Shown: piece by piece, positions 46,848 through 59,689 of the stretch
Position numbering within the stretch: the stretch's first letter is position 1
Layout of the letters: each line of letters opens with the position of its first letter
Origin: Magicicada septendecula
Lineage: Eukaryota; Arthropoda; Insecta; Hemiptera; Cicadidae
Assembly (NCBI GenBank): GCA_034769895.1
Contig: CM068373.1
Coordinates: forward strand, 202,596,134 to 202,660,133
Reading direction: 5' to 3'
DNA length: 64,000 nt
The notes under the pieces: model-generated
Told to the model about the DNA's origin: nothing
Seen by the model: only the letters and a program-made list of their open reading frames with translations
Databases searched by the model: none
Position numbers and translations under genes: made by a program

Positions 46848-49712
46848 GAATCACTCGATGTTAAAAGGGCATAATTAACATTTTTTCAATTTTCATGTTT
46901 TGGCAGAAATGAATAATACATAGGTAGATGCATCGTTTTGTGTTAAAACGGCATTAATGAATTCAATATGTACGACTGTATGAAGTTTTAAAATTCTTGA
47001 TTCACGTTAAAAGGGCATCTGAGTGTTTATTATGCCCTTTTAACATGAAACTATCAGCTGTAGTACTAATCAGCTGATCATGTAACTCTAACCTAAAACG
47101 TGTCAGTTCGTTCTCGTTGTTGAAAATTTATGAACATCGTTATTCAACTTATATTAAAAGTGTATGGAAAAACAATAATGTCAGACGAAACTGGAACAAG
47201 TTCGAAAAAGAGAAGACGAAATTCAGAGAATTATGAAAGAAATAAAAAAAAGAATGCTAGACTTATGGGGTCGCAATACATATGTCATTCAGGAAAAAAT
47301 GTTGATTGTAAAACTCTTGGACAACCTTGCAAGTAAGTTAAATTTATTATTTATATTATTGTATTAATAATAATCATGTACTTTGATAAATTTAACGACT
47401 TTATCTTATTTAATTACTATTGTATCCGAATAACCTAACAAACCAAATGCATGAAATGTAGCCTAACCTAACAAGACTTTCATTCTTACTTTGCATGTAA
47501 CAGTGCATTTTTATTTTTGTATTCATATTGTTTTTGTTTATTGTTTTGTTTGTTGTTATTGTTTTAATTAAGTATTGTTGGTATTTCTTATTGTTTCAGG
47601 TGTAAGAACAAATGTTTTGAAAAATATGAACAGCAGATTTTTCAAGCAGCATTTCATCATTTTTATAACGACTTTAAAACAAAAGACGAACAAGATATAT
47701 TTTTGGAAAGCTTAATTGACATTGAAAAAGTTAAAAGGAGACAGTCAAAGTCAAATGGTAATGAGGACAATGGAAAGAAAAAACCTTGCTTGAACAATTT
47801 TTCGTATAACATCTTATGCAAATCAGAATAGATTAAGGTATGTCTTGAAGCTTTTTTATCTACTTTTTCTATTTCAATGAAAAGAGTTAGAAGAATCAGG
47901 GACCTTAAAGCAGCAGGTAAACAAATACAAGACAAAAGAGGAAGGCATTTGAGTTTCTCTCTTGATCCAGACATAAAAGCTAAGATCCATGAACATGTAC
48001 ATTCTTTCCCAGTTAAAACAAGTCACTATTCTGGAAAGGAAATTAAATTTTTACCAGCAAATTTAAATGTTAAAATGATGCATTCTCTATTCACTAAAAG
48101 GCATCTGGATATAAAAGTTTCTTATACAAGTTACTGGAATCATTTCAAGGACCACTTTGATTTACGTTTCGGCCAGCCACAAGTCGACTGTTGTTGTCAA
48201 TGTGAAGAACTTAAAACTAAAATTAAATCTCCCCATTTAGATGAAGCTGCTAAGTGTGCAGCTGTTGCAGAATTGGCAATTCACATTAGACGGTCAAAAA
48301 AATTTTACACTGCCTTGAAACAAGAGGAATTAGATGCTAAGGAAAACAAGAATACTAATATTTTGGCGATATCAATGGATTTTATGATGAATCTTAGTTT
48401 ACCTAAAGTACCGGTGCAGGAATTATTTTATTTGAGACAATTAACGATTAACATTTTCTGTATTCACAACATTAAACGTAACACTGCTACTATTTACATT
48501 TATCACGAAGGCCAAGCCAAAAAAGGCCCAGATGAAACTTAATTAATTAGTTAATTAGTTAATTAAGTTACTTAGTTAATTTCTTAAAGATTATTTTTCA
48601 TCAGTTCCTCCTGAATATGATGAGGTACACATATTTTCTGATAACTGCTCTGGGCAGAATAAAAATCATGCCCTATCAAAATTCTTGTTGTCTTTAACTG
48701 ATACAGAACGTTTCAAGAAAGTAGATTCTTTCCTATGCGGGGACACAGCTTCCTACCATGTGATCGTGGTTTTGCGATCATCAAACGAGCTTTAAAAAGG
48801 CATGATAGAATATATTCAACTCATGAATTAACTGAAATTATTATTAACAGCAGCACAAGCAATAAGTTTACTGTTGTAGAAGTAGACAGCAGTGAATTAA
48901 TATACGATTTCAAAAACTGGTGGCCTCGATTTTATAGAAAGAGTCCTGTTTCCATTGAAACCTCCCAAAAACCAAGGGATCAAAGGAAGTTTTTTGGAAT
49001 AAGTTCTTTATTTCATCTCAGATACAATAGTGAAAACTCAGGAGTATGCTTAGCGAGTGAATTTATAAACAGTATAGTGATGCATACTTTTATACTGAGG
49101 CAAACTACAAGAGATGCTGTAACAACCGAGACACTCAGCAAGGCTTACTCTTCAGGAAAGGTGGCTATAAAAAAATTAAAAATTCAAGATATAAAAAAAG
49201 CTATTACGTATGTTCCTGCTGAACACAAAAACTTTTATAATGAAATTTTGATGTGGCCTACACAAAACATTACCGGTAATGATGAAGGGGAACGTGAAAA
49301 TGTTTAGATTTTTGCTAAAATTACAAAAAAAAATAATACTTTTTTCAGTAAATAGTTTTGTATTACTTTTTTCTATTAATTTGTATTTCTTTTTAAATAA
49401 ATAGTTTCTTATTATTAAAACTGTACCGGTATTTATTTTTTGTGTATATTTCAATTCCAAAAGTCCACAGTCACCTGCAAGTTAAGGATTTTTGTTAAAA
49501 GGGCATATTTACATGACATTTGAAGGTCTATAAAATACTTTAATTCACATTTTTTAAGGATATTTTTACACAGTAATAATGAAGTTAGCTAGTTGTACGA
49601 TACCTGAAAGTATAGTGTTAATATAATCATGTAATAAAATGTTATACAGTTTTATCCACTTTACCAAAAATGTGGCACAATGCAAATATGCCCTTTTAAC
49701 ATCAAGCAATTC
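46848..49712 (+). mobile_element. Sola-like DNA transposon, decayed
   Basis: Terminal inverted repeats: GAATCACTCGATGTTAAAAG at 46848 and the complement of GAATTGCTTGATGTTAAAAG ending at 49712, with ATTT duplicated at 46844-46847 and 49713-49716. GTTAAAAGGGCAT recurs inside both ends (near 47006, 47030 inverted, 49495). 2865 bp. The 4-bp duplication and the protein (GHSFLPCDRGF, DNCSGQNKNH) suggest the Sola superfamily; I rate the superfamily name as tentative. Confidence 0.7.
47178..49307 (+). pseudogene. Sola-like transposase with one intron, disrupted
   Basis: Start MSDETGTSSKKRRR (47178; an upstream Met at 47130 is possible). A donor (AA|GTAAGT, 47332) and acceptor (TTGTTTCAG, 47599) join ...GQPCK to CKNKCFEK, restoring a Cys-rich motif. 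Then come KRVRRIRDLKAAGK, CCCQCEEL and ISMDFMMNLSLPK (first Asp region). Further on, FSDNCSGQNKNHALSKFLL (48635-48690) and MRGHSFLPCDRGFAIIK (48735 on) carry the later catalytic residues. Lesions: TAG near 47829; a TTAATTAG-type expansion at 48540-48580 with a frame change; and a shift near 48730. The last part is open to 49307. Many insects carry relatives annotated only as domains of unknown function. Confidence 0.7.
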
Positions 49713-49716
49713 ATTT

Positions 49717-50796
49717 GTTCTATTACATATTTTATGATTTTATTGTAATTGAAGTTACTTATCTGCTATTAATAACTACTACTGCTTTCTCCTAATTCAT
49801 TATATTACATTTAGTGTTTTTACAATTTTTGTTATTTAACTTTTCTGACCTGACTTCCTGTACAATGTGTCACTGGCTTATGGCCAATCATTCCATTTTT
49901 ATTTCATTTTGATTTTAATTTATTATTACTTAGTTTAGTTTAGTTTCATCTGTTTATAACATAGTTACAATAAACCCTTTGGCATCTTATCAACAATTAT
50001 TGCCTTCCTGGCCAAGTTTACAATTATAATCTAACAATACCTCCATTTAATGTGAGTACTAAAATATTTACTCTTTATGAAGTTTAACACAAATTCTATG
50101 GTGACATATTCGTTAACATAAATCAAATTACCATCAATTATTTGATATCCTCTTAAAGCAATTGCTTCACACCTCCTACATACAAAATACAATATAAATA
50201 CCATGATAACAAAACAACATGATAAAACATGATAACATGATAAATTAAATTAACATCAATTAATTAGTCTACTCTCAATGTAATCATTTTCGATCATTGA
50301 CTAAACTGTCTATATTATTTTCCACATTACTTGACACTGTATTTATCACTTACACTTTTCACTGACCACTTCATAGTTTGTATTTATAATGTTAACTTTT
50401 CTTTTTTTAAATTTATAATTCTGTATATTTTATTTGTGTTGATATCTTACCTTTCGATACCATACTTATCGTATATGTCATACTAATTTGGCGGCCATCT
50501 TGTAGTACCAACCTCATGCTTCGAAAATTTTACGTAAGGGTCCCAGGATTCGATTAAGCGATCATCAGAGACAGGACGATTGTTCGGAATAATTAATTCA
50601 AACAGCGTAATATATATATATATGTTTTATTAACATTTGTGCGTCCGTTTTAACCAATTTTATCATCGTAGTGGCGTCTGTTAGATTTTGACGTCCGTAT
50701 ATCGGATGCCAAAATGTAATCCCTTATAGAAAATGTGCTCTGTGGAATAAAAGTTTATAAGTTCCACAAAAATCCTTTATGAGCACATCGTTAATG
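49717..50796. other. unassigned, G-poor sequence
   Basis: No gene. From 50700 GGATGCCAAAATGTAATCCC resembles an LTR border plus primer site on the minus strand, so Element 3 may itself sit in an older LTR. Not provable here. Confidence 0.35.
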
Positions 50797-50800
50797 AAAC

Positions 50801-51958
50801 TGTGATTTTACCCACTTTATTATTTATTACTACACACATATACTGATATTTATATGTATCAAAAGTACCATAATATGGTATGTCTACGTACTTACCAATT
50901 TCAGTCGCTGCTGGGCTCATATTCTTCTTTTTAAATGTGCTTTTACCTAAAGGGGGCCAGGATTCCTTTACAGCGAGATTTTGATACACAGAAGATGACA
51001 CAAATAATAACACTGTATTATGGAAAGCAACCATCAAAATTTTAATTTCCCAGATATGTTTTACATACACGACCATGCGGTCAAAATGGTGTCATATAAG
51101 ATTACCAAAACAAAATGGTGGTTAGTTTAATATCCAAAATCATTCTTAATACTTCTTTTTTTTTCTGTTTCTAAATCAAGATCATTGTAATGTTTATAAT
51201 GCTGCAGCTTTAATCATTTATTAATTAGTATTTACTTACACACAAACCAATGCCCTCGGCATATATTGGTGGCCACGAGCTCACTCACTCACTCTCACAC
51301 GCATTCGCCCTATTACAAGTACATTCGTTTAATTAATTATTCTTGATCAATGAGCTCATTAAACTATAAGAAAGATGGTAAAATTGGACTTCTCTTATTG
51401 TTGTTCGGTGTTGCTCCTTAGCTGTTGGTGGTTGACGCCCATGTTAATGGCCGGTGTTCGCCTCAAGTTCTGCTGAGTTTTATTAAGTAAATATAAGCAC
51501 TGATTCTACATATTATAGTTCATACTGTTATTAAATTCGAGCCTTTATCGCTCCACTATTATACTGGTAATTTTGATTCTAGTTATAATAAACTTTTGTT
51601 ATAAAATTGATCACACAGCGATACATCGCTGCTGATCCTTTGAAGAACTGCGTTGAATTGAGAACGAGGCAAATGTAAATTTGCGCTTGTGTGAGTGTTT
51701 CTTACGTCATCCAGCTTTGTCTTACTGGACAACGCCTCGTTGTACGTATTGTAGTCAGTGCGTCATTATTTTTGGTTATGACGGAACAGTGCTATGATCC
51801 AATCACAATGCATATTTAAAGTCATTCGTCACAAACACCGCCATGGCCTTTTTCGATTCCCGCACGTCCAACGGCGACCTTGGTATAGTACTCTTGCTGA
51901 ATTTACTTTGTTCCTCCGTATATAGGGACAATGGACCTAACCATTCTGTACTGTTACA
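50801..51958 (-). repeat. Element 3 3' LTR with 76-bp deletion
   Basis: 1158 bp. Lacks 76 bp near its 5' end (minus sense) that the other LTR has between CCATTCTG and TACTGTTACA. The longer copy resembles the TGTAACRGTACATAA start of LTR-A, so the short one is deleted. Confidence 0.9.
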
Positions 51959-52330
51959 AACCCCCTCAATGAAAGATTTTGTGTCGAGACACAAAAACTT
52001 TCATTGACTCATTCACACTTTCCTAAAAGGATCAGTCTAGATATGTCACCACAACCCCCTGTAATGTTACTATAAAAAATTTGTCATCACTTACCCTTGG
52101 TCCAATGATGTTGGTCGCACCCTCTGACCTTACTGGACTTCTCCTGAGAGATCCCTACACCATAAGGCCATGAGGCACTCTACGCTCCTGTTCTGACGCT
52201 CCAGCCAGCCCAGGACCACGGTCACAACACCACAAAACTCTGAAACATTGAATACAAAAATTTAAACTAGTGGTCTAATACACTTCCATATCTACAACTG
52301 ATATGTTCCCTTTTAGACGCATTGGTTTGT
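51959..52330 (-). promoter_or_regulatory. Element 3 conserved 3' block, hairpin and polypurine tract
   Basis: On the minus strand GGGATCTCTCAGGAGAAGTC and CAGGGGGTTGTGGTGAC match the Element 1 and 2 blocks. The hairpin TCAATGAAAGTTTTTGTGTC (52007-51988) pairs with 51985-51966 at 19 of 20 positions. Then GAGGGGGTT and the LTR. Confidence 0.7.
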
Positions 52331-53832
52331 GTTTGGGGCATTGGTTTGTTTTAATTTAAAAGTTTAACATAACAACAACAAGACTTCAAAACATCTTGAT
52401 TTTTTACCACTACCAAACTCAATTTCTTCCTTGTAAGAAAACAAACTATATATATAACTACAAATAACACAATACATAAACAATTCTCTAATATTCCCCA
52501 AAATACCTTCACCTAATTATTTCTATCAAACTCCACCTACAACTATTATGGCAGACACGTTTATTATTCAATTTTATTACTCAACTTATAATCATCTATC
52601 TATTTTGTAAATTACATTCTACTGTATTTTTGCACAACTTCATTTGTACTTTTAGACTTTCAACTTTAAAATCTACTATTCTTTGACACTTGTTAACGTC
52701 ATTACCAATAACAATAAAGCATCATAAAACATTAAACATTGCACATTAACATTGTTACATTTACATTAAACAATTTACATTTACATGACTTGTACCAAAA
52801 CTCTATCACATCATTACTGTCAACAATTCTCTATTAACTTTTAATCATTTAACATTCATTAGATTCTATACAAAATTTTCAAATTTATCCTTTACCTTTC
52901 ATTTACAATTACCTTCCTACCATGAATTTTCTTTTTCTAACCCTTTTATCCTTACTAGTTTGGGTGACTCTCTATTATTCACTATTTTCTCTGTCTTATT
53001 TTGGCATTGTCAATCTAACCTTACTACCCCTTTTTTCTAACAACCGCTTCTAACCATTAACATATTATGACACCAATATCTCTATAATAACCCCCTTCAC
53101 AAATCCATTTAAAACCTCTGGCACTGCTCATTTTTGTACTAGTATGTGTGTTCCCTCACTATGCTCATTCCATCATTGGTTCCTGACCCTTTCAGATAAC
53201 CCTTTCCGGCACACAACGGTCCTTTCCTGTCCCAACACCTCTCGTTGCAGACTCCTACACCAATACCCTTATTACAAAATATCACCATCAACAAATATAA
53301 TTACCATTCACATTACTCAACTCTACTTATAATCACTAACCACTGTGTCCCTAAAATATCTAACACCTCCTTATATATTATCTGTATCTCAACACTTTAT
53401 TTTCCCTAACTCCCATTAACTCTATTTAACTAACTCCAATGCCCTTATTTATCACTATTACCCAAACTCTTTTACAACATTTCACCTTAATATATCACTA
53501 GAAAATTCATCACTTACCTACTAACAACAATACATCTCCAGATCCAAATATATATAACATGCTTATTCATTTACTAACCCTTAGAATCTGACTCTCATAA
53601 TATCATTTAAAATCATCAAACTTCCTTAAATTATTTAAAATTCTACAATACATGTTTACATAAAAAAAATACATAAAATACATAACTACAAGGATATACA
53701 AATACACTGACATTAATACACAAAAATATACAATCCACATAATCATTAAATCATTTACCATAATCAGTCATAAACAGTCCATTTTAAAACACTGTCCACA
53801 TAATTAAATGTTCATAAACACAATTAAAACAA
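52331..53832 (-). other. Element 3 noncoding interior
   Basis: Plus strand is nearly free of G (A, C and T only over long runs). A segment at 53200-53270 resembles 36150-36210 of Element 2 (CCTGTCCCAAC, GTTGCRGACTCC). No coding signal. Confidence 0.6.
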
Positions 53833-54917
53833 CTACCCTCCATCGTCAAATAATAATCGAACCTTAAAACTACATACATAGTTTAATATTAGATATTTTA
53901 TACTAACATGCTTATACATGCACCAACTATTCAAATTTTTATCCGTTTCCACAAATTCATATAACTCCTGATCGGGTATGTTTCTGTCACCTTCAGTAAA
54001 ATCAGTCATAATCATGTATTTTACAAAGTCATTATTCTCATTCTCTCCTCCTACTTCAGTTTCAATACAAGGTAAGTACTTGCTACTTTTATCACTTCTC
54101 TCTCCACCTAACCTTTCTATAAACTCTTCATAATCTCTACATACTCTATATAACTCTATCTCCCAATTATCACACAACTCTCTTTCACAATAACTCCTAT
54201 CATAACCCCAAATCACATTCTCTCTCTCAATATATGCAGGGGACACTACAACTTTATTCTCGCACCACCTATCAGGTGCACAAAAAATCCAGGGACAACT
54301 ATTTGCAGACCTTTTGTCTCCAAAATCTACATCGAAGGCACTCTCGTCCTTCCTAAAAACATGTACATCACCCCCAAATAAACCATTAAGGGAAAAATCT
54401 AACCCTGCAATTCTTTTACAATTATGCTCTCTCTACACACTCTCTTCAACCCTTCAACACACACTATCATTCCATCATTATTATATTCTATTCCCCATAA
54501 AACCTCATTATTACTACTCCTGTTTACATAATCATTCTCTAACATCATACTTTTATTTATATTATCATAATGTTCTACCCCACTTACCTTGTTTTTGTTT
54601 CTATCTAATCTGTCTATTTCTCTACTCTTATTTTCTAACTCTATCTCATTAATTCTCTTGTCTAATTTCTCCTCTAATCGACTCAATTTTACATTTCGTA
54701 CATTGTTTTGTTTCTTTAATTCATTCTCAAGGCTATCAAACTTTTCGTCAATTTTTTTTAATACACTATTTTGTGTTTTAATTAATATAAACAGATCTTC
54801 TAACGATATTTTATTTTCGACTGCTCTAGGTGTAGAATTCGCGCTTATTTTGTCTAATAAAATAGATTCTGTGTCTGTATTGTTTACACATAACATACTA
54901 TCATTTCTTTCTGCCAT
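53833..54917 (-). pseudogene. gag-like protein of Element 3, frameshifted
   Basis: Starts MAERNDSMLCV at 54917, 180 bases after the LTR. Coiled coil (LKKIDEKFDSLENELKKQ, SRLEEKLDKRINEIELEN). The frame is lost near 54400-54410; the next frame continues GLDFSLNGLFGGDVHVF and then VIWGYDRSYCEREL, DYEEFIERLG and DFTEGDRN, ending RLLFDDGG at 53833. The C-terminal domain and final FDDGG match Elements 1 and 2. One frameshift appears to be the main lesion. Confidence 0.85.
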
Positions 54918-55076
54918 AATTTAACTGTTTAAATGACTATTTATTTTTTAATTATACAATTACTGGTTGCTTTGTTTCATCAACATAACCTCTTGTGTAT
55001 TAGGTTATGTTCCGTCTTGTACCACCTTCTGTGTTTCTCAATCTGGCTGTTTTATATAAATTAATTTTTATATAAC

Positions 55077-55094
55077 GTCCCTGTTCGGGCACCA
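55077..55094 (-). promoter_or_regulatory. primer-binding site of Element 3, tRNA-Lys type
   Basis: Minus strand TGGTGCCCGAACAGGGAC, two bases from the LTR. It differs at one position from the TGGCGCCCGAACAGGGAC site complementary to the tRNA-Lys 3' end, a well-known primer site of LTR elements. Confidence 0.8.
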
Positions 55095-55096
55095 TT

Positions 55097-56330
55097 TGTG
55101 ATTTTACCCACTTTATTATTTATTACTACACACATATACTGATATTTATATGTATCAAAAGTACCATAATATGGTATCTCTACGTACTTACCAATTTCAG
55201 TCGCTGCCGGGCTCATATTCTTCTTTTTAAATGTGCTTTTACCTAAAGGGGGCCAGGATTCCTTTACAGCAAGATTTTGATACACAGAAGATGACACAAA
55301 TAATAACACTGTATTATGGAAAGCAACCATCAAAATTTTAATTTCCCAGATATGTTTTACATACACGACCATGCGGTCGAAATGGTGTCATATAAGATTA
55401 CCAAAACAAAATGGTGGTTAGTTTAATATCCAAAATCATTCTTAATACTTCTTTTTTTTCTGTTTCTAAATCAAGATCATTGTAACGTTTATAATGCTGC
55501 AGCTTTAATCATATATTAATTAGTATTTACTTACACACAAACCAATGCCCTCGGCATATATTGGTGGCCACGAGCTCACTCACTCACTCTCACACGCATT
55601 CGCCCTATTACAAGTACTTTTGTTTAATTAATTATTCTTGATCAATGAGCTCATTAAACTATAAGAAAGATGGTAAAATTGGACTTCTCTTATTGTTGTT
55701 CGGTGTTGCTCCTTAGCTGTTGTTGGTGGTTGACGCCCATGTTGATGGCCGGTGTTCGCCTCAAGTTCTGCTGAGTTTTATTAAGTAAATATAAGCACTG
55801 ATTCTACATATTATAGTTCATACTGTTATTAAATTCGAGCCTTTATCGCTCCACTATTATACTGGTAATTTTGATTCTAGTTATAATAAACTTTTGTTAT
55901 AAAATTGATCACACAGCGATACATCGCTGTTGATCCTTTGAAGAACTGCGTTGAATTGAGAATGAGGCAAATGTAAATTTGCGCTTGTGTGAGTGTTTCT
56001 TACGTCATCCAGCTTTGTCTTACTGGACAACGCCTCGTTGTACGTATTGTAGTCAGTGCGTCATTGTTTTTGGTTATGACGGAACAGTGCTATGATCCAA
56101 TCACAATGCATATTTAAGTCATTCGTCACAAACACCGCCATGGCCTTTTTCGATTCCCGTACGTCCAACGGCGACCTTGGTATAGTACTCTTGCTGAATT
56201 TACTTTGTTCCTCCATATATAGGGACAATGGACCTAACCATTCTGTGTTTTAATGATTAAACAATACAAAACATTGAAAAATACCTTTAAATCCCATAAT
56301 TATGGTATTGGGCCATTATGTACTGTTACA
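55097..56330 (-). repeat. Element 3 5' LTR
   Basis: 1234 bp, starts TGTAACAGTACATAATGG on the minus strand. A GGTAAGTACG donor-like site lies near 55190. Confidence 0.92.
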
Positions 56331-56334
56331 AAAC

Positions 56335-56878
56335 ATCTTAATTTTTTTAACTTTCAACTCATTATTTTGGCACCACGAATTTTTAAATTTTTATCTGCGG
56401 GTGCCAAATTGACAGACTTTTGAAAATTGATATTCAATATGTAGTTCATGGTTTGTCCACCACGTAGTACTACCATCGTCTGTATTCCCTCTGCGCGCCT
56501 TTTTTTCATTTAGTTTGCAATCATTATGGAATCCGTAGATTTGGCAACACTGTCATAGCATAAACGCACAGGTCAAATGACAAACGCAATCCAAGCCTGA
56601 TTCAGACTGTGCTAAGTGGGTCAAAGATTATGTCCTTTTTTAATGATTCGCTTCGTTTTTCTGATATTCTCATGTTCACTTATCAGTTCATTTTCCCACT
56701 TAACCTCATTTTACTTTCTCCTACCTTCCGCACTTTTGATTTTATTCTCTCTATAAACCGTTTGATATGTGCTTTACAATAGTTTAAGTTTTGAATCAAC
56801 AGAGAAAAAGTGTTCGGGACAAAAACGTTAAAAATTTGATTCTTCACAACAGTTTAATTTTTGTGTGAAGAAAGAGAA
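56335..56878. other. unassigned sequence
   Basis: Includes TTTGGCACC-type words at 56368 and 56401 similar to the one before Element 3. No gene. Confidence 0.35.
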
Positions 56879-56965
56879 AGTGTGTGTGTGTGTGTGTGTG
56901 TATGTGTGTGTGTGTGAGTGAGTGAGAGAGACAGAGAGAGTGTGAGAGAGAGAGAGAGAGAGAGA
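56879..56965. repeat. (GT)n/(GA)n microsatellite
   Basis: GT units grade into GAGT and then GA units. Confidence 0.93.
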
Positions 56966-57124
56966 ATAACACTTATATTAGAAAGTTATACCTTTCTGTC
57001 GAAGGGTTAGAGAGAGGTAAAACAAAAGGATACATGGTGTGGGAAAGAGTGAGTGAGAGGGGTTGGTGACAGGGTAAAAATATTAAAAATTTGATTGTCA
57101 TTTGCAATTTAATTTCTATTAGAG

Positions 57125-57148
57125 TGAGACGGGGGAGAGAAAGAGAGA

Positions 57149-57232
<84 letters not shown>
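57125..57232. repeat. (GA)n microsatellite
   Basis: A long GA tract with a few interruptions in the first 30 bases. The RERERE and SLSLSL open frames across it are repeat artefacts. Confidence 0.95.
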
Positions 57233-57780
57233 AGGCAGAGAGATAGAGAAAATAGAACGCGTAGTACGTGCATTAGCGTTCCTACTGAGAAGCGTTACGC
57301 CTGAGGATGAATATGCGACTCTGCTACGTTTACACTGCGAGAAAATTTTGACGGAAATACGCAAGCAGTGTCCAGTAGGCGTTTTCACTAAGCCGTAGTT
57401 TCTACCGCGAGAGATAGTCCAAGTGTTCACTACGTGCTTGCAGGAGCTATTATCGTAATTTATTCCGACAGATGTATGAAACTCCGTTTACACTAGACTG
57501 TAAGTTTGGGCAAGTAGTCCTGTCCCAACTTTTCCCGCTGAGCACTCTTCAGAGAGGTGTCAGCCATGGCATGACGTTTATTAAAACAGTAAATTAAAAA
57601 TAAATAACTATTGTAGGTATTTGTTTATTTCCCATTTAAATGATTGTTGAATTAGATTTATTACAGTATTGATTTAGTAAAATACAGTATGGTTTTACGT
57701 GAAAAAATATATGATTTTCTTTTTGAGAGACAAGGTTGAATTTTCATAATGTTTTTTATGAATCATCATGTCAAACATGT
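57233..57780. other. unassigned, partly GC-richer sequence
   Basis: Words CGTTTACACT (57327) and CCGTTTACACTAGAC (57485) recur, perhaps ends of an unidentified DNA transposon. No gene. Confidence 0.3.
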
Positions 57781-57781
57781 A

Positions 57782-58160
57782 TAGCTGCTTGGTGACTGAA
57801 CAAACTAAACAAATGAAATATCTTGGCTTCATAATAGACAGTAATCTCTCATAGAAAAGTTTTATTTGTAACCTGAAGAAATAGTTGCATACATTCTTAC
57901 GTAAGTTCTATTTGTTACGAAATTTTTGTCCCGAAAGTAACAATTGCTTACTACAATTGTCATGTGTAAAAGTTTTCGTATTGATGACTAACAAAATTGT
58001 TTTATGAAGGTATGCAGCAATAAATTGTTGTCAGCTGTGGTACTATCAAGGAGAACTAGCTAATAACAGACATCAGCTGTCTTGTGTATACGCACACGAG
58101 GCAGTTGAAGACATAATACGCAATCCTGTTCAAATAAACAAACTCGTATTCTCTCAGCGT
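57782..58160 (+). pseudogene. LINE reverse transcriptase remnant
   Basis: TEQTKQMKYLGFIIDSNLS (57796-57852) matches the KYLGVxLDxxLxW motif after the catalytic palm of CR1/Jockey-type reverse transcriptases. Downstream, HTFLRKFYLLRNF and HEAVEDIIRNPVQIN appear in other frames with stops between. A dead fragment. Confidence 0.5.
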
Positions 58161-59434
58161 GCGATCTTGCATAAGTAGTCATAACTAACTGTTAAGTGAT
58201 TATAAACACCAGACAGGTTGATGAAAGAAAGAAGCCATGATTTATATTCTCGTAAAAACAAGTGAAATTTTAAAATAATAATGTCCATTTTAGATCATTT
58301 ATTTACATTTTCTGATAAACCTATACGTAAATTATACGTAACAGTCTAACAAGTATTTACATTAATACTCCTACTTTATTAGATATTTACACAAATACTC
58401 TAGAAATATTTCAGTTTTCACGTAAGTTTTATAAGAACAAAAGTAATGTTCTCATAATTTAGTGTTTATTAGTTTCAAATGCTTTAAGCATAGCAAATAA
58501 AACAGTATTGTATTCTTGCTATTAATTTTATGACGTGGCATAAACGCGCGAATACAAACACTCGCACCCGCACGCATGCACACATATTATTAACTCATGA
58601 GATTTCGACAATCTGATGTTGAAAATTCCAATCGTGGATATTTTATAGATACAACCTTTTTTTAGACTTTGGTTATTGTGGGAAACATATTGAATAGAAT
58701 ACCGTAGCATTAAACGAAATGTATTTACTTTATTCAGCTGTTAAAATAAGATACTTAAATTCGATTACGTTTTTTAATGTATTTGTATTTGTATTTAGTA
58801 TGAACTACAAAGTTCTAATTTAAATTAAGATTGAAAGTGCCTTTGATTCACAAGAATTTACTGTCATGTGTTCTTCTCTGATACGCTTTAAATAACGACA
58901 ACTCACATTTTAAAATTTACAATTCAGGTCAAATCACTAGTAATCCAGTCCAGTGTGTCACTATTAAAGAAGGAACATAATTCCTATTACAAATAATGAA
59001 GCTTTTTAGACCTGGTATTACTAGATGGTAAGTAAATAATCAAAATGTTTTATACAATTTGTAGGTTCCTTGTCATTCAGTTCATACTATCTATAATCAA
59101 GTTAAAAATATTCGCTAACATTTTATATTTAATTCCTTCAAAAAAAGAACATTCGCAAGGAAGTTTTTAAAACAGTTCGAGTAGTTGTCAATATTGTTCT
59201 TTTGAAAAATAAGGGCATTACAGTCTGTGTATGAATGCCAATTTGTTTACGTTCTCAAAAATATCGGTATGGAGAACCATACATGACTTCTATGTTCTAA
59301 GTTTTATATATAAAATCATTTACGAAATGAAATGTTTCCATAGAAACTACTTCTTTCCACTTATTGCTTCAGCCTTAACCACAGTACTGTGGTCACTAAC
59401 GTATACCACCTCACGTTATCGCACTGTATTTTCA
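58161..59434. other. AT-rich sequence, no gene seen
   Basis: No recognised repeat or coding segment. Confidence 0.4.
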
Positions 59435-59466
59435 CTGATGATGGTAGTCGATGGCACTGCCGAAAC
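59435..59466 (+). ncRNA. hammerhead-ribozyme-like core motif
   Basis: CTGATGA (59435-59441), then GGTAG (59443-59447) able to pair with CTGCC (59457-59461), then GAAAC (59462-59466). This is the order CUGANGA, stem II, GAAA of hammerhead ribozymes, which occur in Penelope-like elements of insects. Stems I and III and a cleavage site are not convincing, and no Penelope protein was found nearby. Confidence 0.3.
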
Positions 59467-59689
59467 ATCTGGTTTTGCAGAAAACTTTGGTCTACGGCCA
59501 AACAGGACGGGAAGGAATTTTAACAACAAACTACTTCTTTGTTACCGATAACGTAGTACATATAATAAAAATTATCCCCACCCCGTTCAACTAGCCTCAT
59601 CATTTATAGATATTTCATCTACGTTTCTACAGTGGATTATTAAGATCTTCTTATCAGGATACTTTATTTTTCAAAATTAAGTACTTTAC

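Larger units (their letters stand above)
50801..56330 (-). mobile_element. Element 3: pol-less LTR retrotransposon
   Basis: LTRs 55097-56330 (5') and 50801-51958 (3') on the minus strand, AAAC duplicated at 50797-50800 and 56331-56334. 5530 bp. It has a near-perfect tRNA-Lys-type primer site, a gag-like gene related to Elements 1 and 2, a noncoding C-poor interior, and the shared 3' block, hairpin and G-run. No pol. It is shorter than its relatives and I did not find the two mid-element RNA blocks in it. Confidence 0.92.

Noticed and set aside
50777..51076. 99-103 codon minus-strand frames repeated at 55061-55372
   Set aside because: Located in the two LTRs of Element 3. Conservation reflects recent LTR identity, not coding selection.
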